Shown here in pieces: positions 8,011-15,410 of a stretch of DNA of 37,005 nt (the first letter of the stretch is position 1; every line of letters begins with the position of its first letter). The translations under genes and the position numbers were made by a program. The stretch comes from Halorubrum sp. F4 (GTDB lineage Archaea > Halobacteriota > Halobacteria > Halobacteriales > Haloferacaceae). The stretch is taken from assembly GCF_027257195.1 (NCBI RefSeq), contig NZ_JAPDFS010000004.1, forward strand, positions 98,564 through 135,568, read 5' to 3'. Under the pieces are notes generated by a model. That model saw only the letters and a program-made list of their open reading frames with translations, was not told the origin of the DNA and searched no databases.

Positions 8011-8019
8011 GGAAATAAA
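8011..8019 (-). promoter_or_regulatory. TATA box of the dam-type gene
   Basis: On the minus strand the sequence reads gtttatttc, centred 30 bases before ATG 7985. It fixes the shorter start and suggests a very short or absent leader. Confidence 0.6.
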
Positions 8020-8071
8020 CGTCCCGGGACCGCGCCCACCGACACTCCCGAGGACGCTACGAGGGGATACG

Positions 8072-8079
8072 TTCATATC
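8072..8079 (+). promoter_or_regulatory. TATA box of the DUF5789-like gene
   Basis: The patch ttcatatc is centred about 26-27 bases before ATG 8102, consistent with a leaderless transcript. Confidence 0.55.
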
Positions 8080-8101
8080 GTCCGCCGACGTTCCTGACGT
8101 A

Positions 8102-8359
8102 ATGACACGAACGATCAGGTTAAATCGGATCGGCAATGTCCTCTCGGAACTCGAATACCCCGTCGAGCCCTCGACCGTTGCGTCGGAGTGTGCGGACGTG
8201 ACGGTCCGACTCGCGGACGGCGAGGTCAACCTCGGTGCGACCGTGAGCGGATCGGCCGCGGCCGAGTTCGCCTCCGCCGAGGAACTCAGGACGGAACTGA
8301 TGAGTCTGCTTCCCCGACGGGCGGTCGGCGAGCCGTTCCAGTCCGACGGCGACGCCTGA
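8102..8359 (+). CDS. Small DUF5789-like haloarchaeal protein
   Basis: An 85-residue acidic protein. The pattern RIGNVLSELEYPVEPSTV followed by VTVRLADGEVNLG resembles the small haloarchaeal proteins grouped as DUF5789, whose function is unknown. There is no signal or membrane segment. It has its own promoter and is divergent from the dam-type gene, with 116 bases between the two start codons. The family name is a recollection, not a search result. Confidence 0.6.
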   Translation: MTRTIRLNRIGNVLSELEYPVEPSTVASECADVTVRLADGEVNLGATVSGSAAAEFASAEELRTELMSLLPRRAVGEPFQSDGDA

Positions 8360-8396
8360 GCGTTTCGAGCGGAGAACCGGCCGTTCCGCCCCGCCT

Positions 8397-8642
8397 TCAG
8401 ATCGCCACGAGATTGTCCCCGATGAGGTAGAGATAGGCCCACCAGACGTAGCCGACGGCGAGGACTATCGCCGTGACCGCCTCGAGGACCCGGACGTAGG
8501 TGTCCCCGTGCGTCTCCCGGAACTCCTGGATCAACTCGATCCGTTTCCACACGGGCATGAGCGGCTCCGGAATTATCTCCTCCAGCCCGCCGACGTTCGA
8601 CGTGTCGATCTGGTCCTCCGTGGAGTCCTTCGTCGAGCTCAT
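8397..8642 (-). CDS. Small one-helix membrane protein, putative TRAP transporter partner
   Basis: An 81-residue protein with a soluble N-terminal half (MSSTKDSTEDQIDTSNVGGL, then a basic/acidic stretch around KRIELIQEFRETHGDTY) and one C-terminal transmembrane helix (VLEAVTAIVLAVGYVWWAYLYLIG). Its ATG overlaps the TGA of the TRAP permease by four bases (ATGA), a strong sign of translational coupling and of a shared complex. Canonical TRAP systems have a four-helix small subunit, but here that part is fused into the permease, so this protein would be an additional component. It does not look like DUF1850. Function is inferred from context only. Confidence 0.65.
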   Translation of the reverse strand: MSSTKDSTEDQIDTSNVGGLEEIIPEPLMPVWKRIELIQEFRETHGDTYVRVLEAVTAIVLAVGYVWWAYLYLIGDNLVAI

Positions 8643-10630
8643 TGGTTCACCCCCGACCCGAACGGCAGTTTCATTCCGCGGACCATCACCTTTTCCGCGA
8701 CGAACACCGCAACGAACACCGCGATCCCCGCGAGCTTGACGGCGAGCATCGGATACGCCATGATCAGGACGCCGGTCACGGTCAATCCCGCTCTGGCGAG
8801 CGTGATCCGACCGATGGAGAGCTCGAACGGGTAGTTCAGGCCGTAGATGATCGCGATCGCGCCCATCATCACGAGCGCGCCGATGAACAGCGTGTTCCCG
8901 TCCGGCGACATCGATATCAGTCCCGGATTGTAGACGAACGCGACCGGTAACACGAAGAGCGGCGCGGCGATCTTCAGGGCGGCCCCGCAGGTCCGCCAGA
9001 AGTTCGCCTCCGCTATCCCGGCCGCGACCACCGCCGCGGTCGCCACCGGCGGCGTGATCCCGGCGAGGATCGCCGCGTAGAACATCGTGTAGTGGGCCGT
9101 CTCGCGCGCGATCCCGAAGTCGGAGACGAACGTCGGAACGATGAGGATGGCCACGATGACGTACGCGGCGACCGTCGGCATGCCGACGCCCATCACGATG
9201 GCGACCGCCATTCCGAGCAGCACGGCGAAGAGCAGGACGCCGCCCGAGAGGTTGATCATCAGGAGCGCGATCTTCGCGGGGACCCCGGTCGTCGAGAAGA
9301 GGTTCACGACGCCGCTCACCATCACGAGGATGATCGCGATCGGTGCGAGGATGATGGCTCCGCGACGGAAGCCGTGTATCGTGTTCTTGACCTGTGCGAC
9401 GAACTCCCCGCCGAACGAGGTCTCCGAATCGTCGAAGAGCCGCTGTACCGGCGGCGTCAGAACGCCGGTGAAGACCATCGCGATGACGGTGTACAGCGCC
9501 GAGGTCATCACCGTGTACTGCGCGATGCCGAGGTAGTAGATCAGGACGCCGAACGGGATCCCGAACCGGAGTCCCTCGATGACCTTATCGGTCGAGGTCA
9601 TCTCCTCGTCGAAGAACTCGGAGAACTCCATGTCCTGGTCGCTCGCGTCGCTGATCGCGGTGTAGTGGACCGCGATGGCGATGGAGGCGACCAGGATCGC
9701 GGCGGGAACGATCCCGGCGATGACGATGTTGAGGTACGCGACGCCGAGATACGACGCCATCACGAACGCGGACGCCCCCATCACCGGCGGGAGCACCTGG
9801 CCGGCGGTCGAGGCGACCGCCTCGATGCCGGCCGCACGGTGGCCCGCCATCCCGCTCTCCTTCATCGTCGGGATCGTGAACGACCCCGTCATCGCCGCGT
9901 TGGCGGTGTAGGAACCGTTGATCGAGCCGATGACCGCCGAGGAGAGCACGGCCGTCTGTGCCACGCCCGACCGGATCCGACCGGCCGCGACGATCGCGAG
10001 CCGGAGGATCAGATCGAACGCGCCGTACGCGAACAGCAGCCCCGCGTACAGGAGGAACGGCGCGATCCACGACGCGGTCAGCTGCGTGAGCGACCCGTAG
10101 AACCCGTACAGGTCGGTGACGAGGGCCTGGAGCAGCGTCAACTCGGTCATCCCCGCGTGTCCGAGGACGCCGGGAACGCTGTCCCCGAAGATCGCGTATA
10201 TCATCACGCCGATGACGAGGCCCAAGAACAGGTTCCCGAACTCGCGCCAAGTGAGGTACAGAAGCGACACGATGACGAGTCGCGCCAGCATGTACTCGTG
10301 GGGCGTGGCGAACCCCTGTCGCAGTAGGTAGACCGTGTCGAAGTTCGCGAAGAAGTACGCCGACGCCGTGATCAACACGCCCGCCGACGGAAGCAGGACC
10401 AGGGCGTCGACCCAGCTTCCCGCCTCGAGCGACTCCTTCGTTTCGTTGAGCGCGTACACCGTCATGATGCCGCCGACGAAGATCACGCCGTACTTGACGG
10501 GAGACCACGTCTGCGTGTATATCCAGCCGAGCGCGATCGCCCAGAAGAGGACGGCGGCGAGCGTGACGGTGACGTCGAGGCCACGAACCCAACTCGACGG
10601 TCCGGTCGTGTGTTCCGCTTGTGTATCCAT
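8639..10630 (-). CDS. TRAP transporter permease, fused 4TM/12TM type (TAXI family)
   Basis: A 663-residue polytopic membrane protein in which the TRAP small (about four helices, residues 15-125) and large (DctM-like, residues 130-640) subunits are joined, as in TAXI-TRAP systems. Typical large-subunit sequences are visible: GSINGSYTANAAMTGSFTIP, STAGQVLPPVMGASAFVMA, GMGVGMPTVAAYVIVAIL and AAILAGITPPVATAA. These symporters take up organic acids using a sodium gradient. The start is ATG 10630; the gene lies 74 bases after the lipoprotein receptor gene and overlaps the small downstream gene, so the three form one operon. The ligand is unknown. Confidence 0.92.
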   Translation of the reverse strand: MDTQAEHTTGPSSWVRGLDVTVTLAAVLFWAIALGWIYTQTWSPVKYGVIFVGGIMTVYALNETKESLEAGSWVDALVLLPSAGVLITASAYFFANFDTVYLLRQGFATPHEYMLARLVIVSLLYLTWREFGNLFLGLVIGVMIYAIFGDSVPGVLGHAGMTELTLLQALVTDLYGFYGSLTQLTASWIAPFLLYAGLLFAYGAFDLILRLAIVAAGRIRSGVAQTAVLSSAVIGSINGSYTANAAMTGSFTIPTMKESGMAGHRAAGIEAVASTAGQVLPPVMGASAFVMASYLGVAYLNIVIAGIVPAAILVASIAIAVHYTAISDASDQDMEFSEFFDEEMTSTDKVIEGLRFGIPFGVLIYYLGIAQYTVMTSALYTVIAMVFTGVLTPPVQRLFDDSETSFGGEFVAQVKNTIHGFRRGAIILAPIAIILVMVSGVVNLFSTTGVPAKIALLMINLSGGVLLFAVLLGMAVAIVMGVGMPTVAAYVIVAILIVPTFVSDFGIARETAHYTMFYAAILAGITPPVATAAVVAAGIAEANFWRTCGAALKIAAPLFVLPVAFVYNPGLISMSPDGNTLFIGALVMMGAIAIIYGLNYPFELSIGRITLARAGLTVTGVLIMAYPMLAVKLAGIAVFVAVFVAEKVMVRGMKLPFGSGVNQ

Positions 10631-10704
10631 TTGTTGTATCGTATAGAAATGTAGTGTCGGTCGTCGGCTACGCGATCGAAGCGGGGGAGATCAACCCGGA
10701 GGCT

Positions 10705-11817
10705 TTACTCGCCTTCCTGAAGGCTGTCGTCCCACGCGTCGTTGTCCTGGTAGTACTGTACCGCGCCCGGGTGGACGGGGATCCGCTCCTGGGCGTACCC
10801 GAGCATGTCGGCTGCCGATTCGAAGTCGTTGAACTGGGCTTCGCCCTCGTTCACGACGTCGTTGTGCTCGTCGACGACGCGGCACAGCTCGTAGACTGCG
10901 TCGGCGTTGGCCTCGGGGTTGAACGTGTAGAGCACCTCGAGGTCCCAGGTGAACACTTCGTCGGTACCGATGTCCGTGTCCGCGATGGGCCAGTCGGCGT
11001 AGCTCGTGGTGGTCGTTCCCGCGCCGCCGAACGACTCCGCGGACTCGATGAGCGCGTCGGTCGGCTCGACGTAGTGGAGGTCGACACGAGAGGCCATCTC
11101 CTGGACGAATCCGGTGTACCGAACGCCGGGCGTCCCGTACGCGATGCTGGCGTCGATGGTCCCCTCCTCCATCGCACCGGGGGCGTCGCCGACGCCCATG
11201 TCCTGGATGTTCATCTCCTCGTAGACGTCCGCGGTCGGGTCCTGTGACCAGACGTCGAGAGTGGTTCCACGGGTCGAGTACCCCGGCTCCGCGGGGTAGA
11301 CGTTCGCGCCCGCGAGGTCGTCGAACGTCTCGATGCCCGTGCCGTCACGAGCCACGATATAGATGCTGTACGGGAACGCCGAGAAGCCGTAGTACGGGAT
11401 GCGCGACACCGGCTGCTCCGCGAACTGCCCCTGCTCGTCGAGCGCCTTGTTGAGCGAGTTGTTGTCGGTGATGCCGGCGTTGAACTGCTCCTGGGCCATC
11501 CGATAGATGGTTCCGATGTACCCCGGACTCTCGATCGTCGAGTACTCGAGGGTATCGCTCTCCTGGCTGACGGCCCGCTCGACCGCCAGACCGACGTCCT
11601 GGGTCCCGCCGGCGGACGTCCCGACACGAAGCTCGAGGCTCGCCTCGCTTCCGTCGTCGCCGGAGCCGTCGTCACCGCTGGAACCGTCGTCGCCGGAGCC
11701 GTCGTCACCGCTGGAACCGTCGTCGCCCCCGCCACCGCTACATCCGGCGAGACCGGTGATTCCGGCCGCAGCCGTGCCGTACAGGAACTTGCGTCTGTTT
11801 ACGTCTTTGTCAACCAT
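10705..11817 (-). CDS. TAXI-family TRAP transporter solute-binding lipoprotein
   Basis: A 370-residue receptor. Residues 8-12 (RRKFL) are a twin-arginine signal, followed by a hydrophobic core and the lipobox LAGC with Cys26 for lipid anchoring, so it is exported folded and tethered to the outer face of the membrane. A Gly/Ser/Asp linker made of two identical 11-residue units (GSSGDDGSGDD) precedes the binding domain from about residue 60 (LRVGTSAGG), which matches TAXI receptors (GSSGGTQ-like start, then GDAPGAMEEGTIDASIAYG). It is the first gene of the transporter operon, with a leaderless-type promoter upstream. Confidence 0.92.
   Translation of the reverse strand: MVDKDVNRRKFLYGTAAAGITGLAGCSGGGGDDGSSGDDGSGDDGSSGDDGSGDDGSEASLELRVGTSAGGTQDVGLAVERAVSQESDTLEYSTIESPGYIGTIYRMAQEQFNAGITDNNSLNKALDEQGQFAEQPVSRIPYYGFSAFPYSIYIVARDGTGIETFDDLAGANVYPAEPGYSTRGTTLDVWSQDPTADVYEEMNIQDMGVGDAPGAMEEGTIDASIAYGTPGVRYTGFVQEMASRVDLHYVEPTDALIESAESFGGAGTTTTSYADWPIADTDIGTDEVFTWDLEVLYTFNPEANADAVYELCRVVDEHNDVVNEGEAQFNDFESAADMLGYAQERIPVHPGAVQYYQDNDAWDDSLQEGE
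11651..11716 (-). repeat. Perfect 33-base tandem duplication in the receptor linker
   Basis: Bases 11651-11683 and 11684-11716 are identical, and 11717-11727 begins a third copy. Each unit encodes 11 residues of the flexible linker between the lipid-anchored Cys and the ligand-binding domain, so copy-number change would only lengthen or shorten the tether. Confidence 0.85.
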
Positions 11818-11842
11818 GTTCGAATATGATGATCACTTCGAT

Positions 11843-11852
11843 GCATAATAAT
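11843..11852 (-). promoter_or_regulatory. TATA region of the TRAP transporter operon
   Basis: The minus-strand sequence cattattatg is centred about 30 bases before ATG 11817, within an unusually A+T-rich stretch (11820-11885). This is one of the strongest promoter-like regions in the window. Confidence 0.6.
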
Positions 11853-12076
11853 GTATCTGTTTGTTCCAATATCCATTGGTTAATCAGCAATACGGACACG
11901 AGAACGAGCGTTGACATCCGATCGGCGGTCCGTCCCGTTCCGATCGATTCGGTGACGTGATCCGATGACGGGATCCGATCGAACCGGAACGTTCCACGGA
12001 TCCGGTCGAACGGTTCGTTGGACTGGAACGAAACTCGGCGAGCATGGCTCCCTCTCGACGTGAACGGGGAGGCGCG

Positions 12077-12505
12077 TTATTCCGTGAGGGCGACCGTCAC
12101 GGGACAGTCCGCCGAGAGCATCACCGACTGGGTGGTGCTCCCGAACAGGACCTTTCCGGTTGGGCTCCGCCTGCGCCCGCCCATCACGATCCCGTCGGCG
12201 CCGATCTCGTCGGCGACGGCGAGTATTCGCTTCGTCACGTCGCCGTGTTCGCGGCGCTTCGAGACCGTCAGGCCCGCGGATTCGAGGCGTTCGACGACCG
12301 CGTCCACGCTCTCGGGGAAGTTCGTCTCGTCCCAGACGTCCTCGGAGTCCACCTTGCCGCCCTCCCCCGTGACGTCGAACTCCTCGAAGACGTTCACCAC
12401 GACCGCCTCGACCGACTCGCCGGCGTTCGGGAGCGCGATCACGGCCTCCGCCGCGGCCATGGACCGTTCCGTGTCGTCTCCGACGGGGATGAGAACCCGA
12501 TACAT
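12077..12505 (-). CDS. Universal stress protein (UspA family), ATP-binding type
   Basis: A 142-residue UspA protein with N-terminal [20 protein letters not shown] and the ATP-binding signature near the C-terminus ([21 protein letters not shown]). ATG 12505 is chosen because the TATA box at 12530-12537 is 28 bases upstream; the in-frame ATG at 12520 is too close to it. It lies just upstream of the TRAP operon in the same orientation (259 bases apart). In some halophilic bacteria a UspA protein (TeaD) regulates a TRAP transporter, so a regulatory link is possible, but that is inference. Confidence 0.85.
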   Translation of the reverse strand: MYRVLIPVGDDTERSMAAAEAVIALPNAGESVEAVVVNVFEEFDVTGEGGKVDSEDVWDETNFPESVDAVVERLESAGLTVSKRREHGDVTKRILAVADEIGADGIVMGGRRRSPTGKVLFGSTTQSVMLSADCPVTVALTE

Positions 12506-12529
12506 GTGGGTAAATGGCATGGGTTCCGG

Positions 12530-12537
12530 AATAAAGC
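12530..12537 (-). promoter_or_regulatory. TATA box of the UspA gene
   Basis: The minus-strand gctttatt is centred 28 bases upstream of ATG 12505 and decides the start among three in-frame ATGs. Confidence 0.55.
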
Positions 12538-12610
12538 TTCCTGCGGCGTCCGGGATCGGCGCCGTGGGCCGCCATCTCGTCACTGGCGTCGTGACGGTCG
12601 GACCGAACCG

Positions 12611-13432
12611 CTACCGCGTCACCGGCGCGTCGACCGCTCCGATCGATTCGACGACCGCGCGCACGTGATCGCCGGATTCGATGGGCGCGGCACCGGGGGT
12701 CCCGGTGCTGAACAGGTCGCCGGGTTCGAGCGTCATCACGCCCGAGTGGAACGAGACGATCTCCGCCGGCGGAAACAGCATGTTCCGGATCTCGTTTTCG
12801 GCCTCGACCTCGCCGTTGACCTCGGTCCGAACGGACAGCGACGACAGCTCGAGGGGTTCCTCGGGCACGACGATGGTCGACCCGGGAACGAGGAACGTGT
12901 CGAAGCTCTTCGCCCGGGTGAGGAACCGCGGGTTCCGCTGGAGGACGTCCTCGGCGGTCATGTCGATCACCGGCAGGTAGCCGGCGACGACGTCCTCGAC
13001 GTCACCTTCCGGGACGTTCCGGCACGTCCGCCCCATCACGACCGCGAGTTCCGCCTCCGCGGTCACCCGGTCGCTCCGATCGGTCGGCGGCAACCGGATC
13101 GGGCCGCCGGGGCCGGTGAGCGCCGTCGACGGCTTCATGAAGCTCGCCGGCTCCTGGGGACGATCCTCGTCGAGGTCGCCGGCGTGTTCCTCGTAGTTGA
13201 GGCCGATCCCCCAGAGCTTGCCGAACCGCTCGAGCGGCGCGGCGAGCGTCAAGTCCGCCGCCGGGATCCGGCGGGCCGTCGCGTCGTCGACGTCCCCGAG
13301 CGTCCCGGCGGCCGCCCGCGGGAGCGCCTCGCGAACGCTTTCCAGGTCGGGCTCGACCGAACGAAGCGGCACGAAGCCGTCGTCGTCGCCGATCAGGGGC
13401 TCTCCCGTCGAGGTGCGTGCGAGGTACTTCAT
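12611..13432 (-). CDS. Fumarylacetoacetate hydrolase (FAH) family protein
   Basis: A 273-residue protein of the FAH superfamily, whose members hydrolyse, decarboxylate or hydrate keto acids using Mg or Mn. Visible motifs: FGKLWGIGLNYEEHAGD (about residues 70-85), ASFMKPSTALTG, AEAELAVVMG (one metal-binding acidic cluster), and STGTPGAAPIESGD near the end. Some FAH proteins cleave 2,4-diketo-3-deoxy sugar acids, which would suit its place beside two enolase-superfamily enzymes. ATG 13432 follows the cupin gene by 19 bases; an in-frame ATG at 13462 would overlap the cupin stop. The substrate is unknown. Confidence 0.87.
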   Translation of the reverse strand: MKYLARTSTGEPLIGDDDGFVPLRSVEPDLESVREALPRAAAGTLGDVDDATARRIPAADLTLAAPLERFGKLWGIGLNYEEHAGDLDEDRPQEPASFMKPSTALTGPGGPIRLPPTDRSDRVTAEAELAVVMGRTCRNVPEGDVEDVVAGYLPVIDMTAEDVLQRNPRFLTRAKSFDTFLVPGSTIVVPEEPLELSSLSVRTEVNGEVEAENEIRNMLFPPAEIVSFHSGVMTLEPGDLFSTGTPGAAPIESGDHVRAVVESIGAVDAPVTR

Positions 13433-13451
13433 CGTGTTCGGTGGCTCCGGT

Positions 13452-13799
13452 TCATTCCTCACGGTCCGTCCAGAAGTCGAACGACCGTCCCGGCGCGAAC
13501 ACGTCGAGGCCGACCGCGCGCTCGTCGCCCGTGTTCTCGACCCGATGGGCCTCGTTCGACTCGAGCAACACCGAGTCGTTCGGGGCCAGCGTGACCGAGT
13601 CGTCCTCCGTCGCCACCGTGAGTTCGCCCTCGAGGCAGAGGCACACCTGCTCGTTCTCGTGGTCGTGCATCGGCGAGCTGTGTCCCGGCGGCTTCTCGAA
13701 CCACTCGAAGGAGAACCGGTCGCTCCCCGCCATCGCGACCCGACGCCACCCCTCGTCCGGCTCGTACGTCTCGGCCTCGTCGAAGGCGACCGGCTTCAT
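13452..13799 (-). CDS. Small single-domain cupin
   Basis: A 115-residue cupin. The two conserved motifs are visible: HSSPMHDHENEQVCLCLEGEL (metal ligands H, H, E) and, after about 20 residues, LLESNEAHRVENTGDE (last His). Such proteins bind a divalent metal and act as isomerases, lyases, dioxygenases or sugar-binding proteins. It lies directly upstream of the FAH gene in the same orientation (gap 19 bases), so the two are probably cotranscribed. Start ATG 13799 is preceded by a purine-rich gggggag. Long open frames continue upstream of this start but oppose the LarA gene's codon pattern and are shadows. Confidence 0.8.
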   Translation of the reverse strand: MKPVAFDEAETYEPDEGWRRVAMAGSDRFSFEWFEKPPGHSSPMHDHENEQVCLCLEGELTVATEDDSVTLAPNDSVLLESNEAHRVENTGDERAVGLDVFAPGRSFDFWTDREE

Positions 13800-13951
13800 C
13801 GTGACTCCCCCGTCGATGCGTCCGCGGTGTCGCGCGTCTGTCGACCCATGATAGGGCCGAACACCACGTGAGTGATAACGTTTGCCGTCCCGGTCGATCG
13901 CGGGGATCACCACATTCGCCGACGGCCTCGGGTCGCCCCGTGTTTCGCGAG

Positions 13952-15253
13952 CTACGATTCCGGGATCCGCGCGGTTCCGTCCTCGAAGGCGACCGTGACG
14001 TCGCGGTCCCGTACCGTCGCCGCCTCGGGGAGGTCCTCGACGACCGCCTCCGAGACGTGGAGTTCCCCGAGGTCCTCGGTGTTCCGGATCCAGACGATCC
14101 GAACCGTCTCCGGGTCGTACCCGCCGAGGGCGGCGAGCGCGGTCCGGATCGCGAACTCGTCGTCCGGCGCGACCACCGGGAGCTTCGACTTCGCGAGCGA
14201 CCCGCTCGTGAGCGCGTTCGCGTACGTCTTCCTCGTGTCCAGCTGGTCGATCGCCGCCTGCCGGGTGAGGTCCGCGAGCCCGATCCCGTTGCCGTTCCCC
14301 TTCGTCGCCTCGGTGAGCCCGCGCACGTAGATGAGGTCGATGTCGGGCGTCTCCGGGTCGGGCGCGTTGAGGACGCGGTAGCGACCGATCACGTTCGTGT
14401 CCATCCCCGCGCCCGAGATCTCCTTGCCGATCTCGTCGACGACGAGGAGATCGACCTCCTCGACGGGGAGCGTCGCCATCTCGTCGTAGGCGCGTTCCAG
14501 CAGCTCGGGCTCCCGATCGAGGAACGCTCCCGCCGGAACGGCCTCGACGTGGCCGAGTTCCTCCTCGAAGTTCTCGACGAGGGCGAGCCCGCCGAGGAGC
14601 GGCACCGCGGACTCGATGACGTCGAGGGCGGCCGTCAGCGTCTCGACGTACCCCTCGGCGATTGCCGTCGAGTGGAACGACTTCGCGCCGCGCTGCTTGC
14701 CGAGGCCGACGACGGTCATCTTCGCGAGCCCGCTCTCGATTTCCCCGCTGAAGTTGGTGTGTGCCTTCACGCGGTTCACCACCACGACGCCGTCGGCGTC
14801 GAGCGCCGCCGTCGAGAAGTACACCGGCACGTCGACGTCGCCGACCGTCACCGTCGCCAGCGTCTCCGCGTCCATCCGGGCGTCGATGGGGGCTCCGACG
14901 CCCTCCTCGTCGATCCCGAGCGCCGAGAGCACCTCCCGTTGTCCCTCCGGGGTCGCCCCGCCGTGGCTTCCCATCGCGGGCACGACGACGGGATCGTATC
15001 CCCGCGTCTCCGCCCAGTCGACGGCCGCGGCGGCGATCTCGTCGATCCGGTGGATCCCCCGGCTCCCGACGCCGATAGCGACGGTGTCGCCCGGATCCAG
15101 GTCGTCGTCGTCGAGCCGGTCGAGCTCCGCACGGGCCTCGCCCATCGGGTCCGCGAGCGTCTCGCCCGGCGGGTCGTACTCGATCCGCGCGAACGACGGG
15201 AGCGGCTGTGCGTCGATGAGGTGGTCGACGTCGCTTCGGTCGGGAAACTCCAT
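13952..15253 (-). CDS. LarA-family nickel-dependent racemase homologue
   Basis: A 433-residue protein of the LarA (DUF2088) superfamily, whose founder is lactate racemase with a nickel-pincer nucleotide covalently bound to a lysine. The N-terminal domain ends in SHGGATPEGQ (His97, catalytic-His position). Then come AHTNFSG (His165), K178 and H194; the 16-residue spacing between K178 and H194 matches that between the cofactor lysine and a nickel-ligand histidine in the characterised enzyme. LarA homologues racemise or epimerise various 2-hydroxy acids. The cofactor-making genes larB, larC and larE are not in the window. ATG 15253 has a TATA box 28 bases upstream. It is divergent from the two enolase-superfamily genes. 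Confidence 0.82.
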   Translation of the reverse strand: MEFPDRSDVDHLIDAQPLPSFARIEYDPPGETLADPMGEARAELDRLDDDDLDPGDTVAIGVGSRGIHRIDEIAAAAVDWAETRGYDPVVVPAMGSHGGATPEGQREVLSALGIDEEGVGAPIDARMDAETLATVTVGDVDVPVYFSTAALDADGVVVVNRVKAHTNFSGEIESGLAKMTVVGLGKQRGAKSFHSTAIAEGYVETLTAALDVIESAVPLLGGLALVENFEEELGHVEAVPAGAFLDREPELLERAYDEMATLPVEEVDLLVVDEIGKEISGAGMDTNVIGRYRVLNAPDPETPDIDLIYVRGLTEATKGNGNGIGLADLTRQAAIDQLDTRKTYANALTSGSLAKSKLPVVAPDDEFAIRTALAALGGYDPETVRIVWIRNTEDLGELHVSEAVVEDLPEAATVRDRDVTVAFEDGTARIPES

Positions 15254-15276
15254 GGGCGAACGCTCGTCGGCGAGAC

Positions 15277-15286
15277 TGAAATACTG
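15277..15286 (-). promoter_or_regulatory. TATA box of the larA-like gene
   Basis: The minus-strand sequence agtatttca is centred about 28 bases upstream of ATG 15253. It is one of two back-to-back promoters in the 157-base divergent region. Confidence 0.55.
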
Positions 15287-15353
15287 TTCGCGTGTCGCGG
15301 TCCGTTCGGTCCCCCATCGTCGAGACCGGGTCGTCGAGATCACGTGGTCGGGG

Positions 15354-15372
15354 ACGGGTCGTACTTGCCCGT
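15354..15372. promoter_or_regulatory. Inverted repeat in the larA/mandelate-racemase divergent region
   Basis: acggg (15354-15358), nine bases, then cccgt (15368-15372) form an inverted repeat ending nine bases before the TATA box of the plus-strand operon. The position suits a regulator-binding site, but the arms are short and could be chance in GC-rich DNA. Confidence 0.25.
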
Positions 15373-15380
15373 ATACAGAA

Positions 15381-15388
15381 TTATTTAT
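15381..15388 (+). promoter_or_regulatory. TATA box of the two-gene enolase-superfamily operon
   Basis: ttatttat is centred 27 bases before ATG 15411. It selects this start from a frame that is open for a further 265 codons upstream on the coding strand of the larA shadow. Confidence 0.65.
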
Positions 15389-15410
15389 CGCCGGGGTTAC
15401 GCGGGCACCC

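Noticed and set aside
12044..13594. A 516-codon plus-strand frame
   Set aside because: It crosses three clear minus-strand genes (UspA, FAH, cupin), has Arg/Gly/His-rich shadow composition and no motif.
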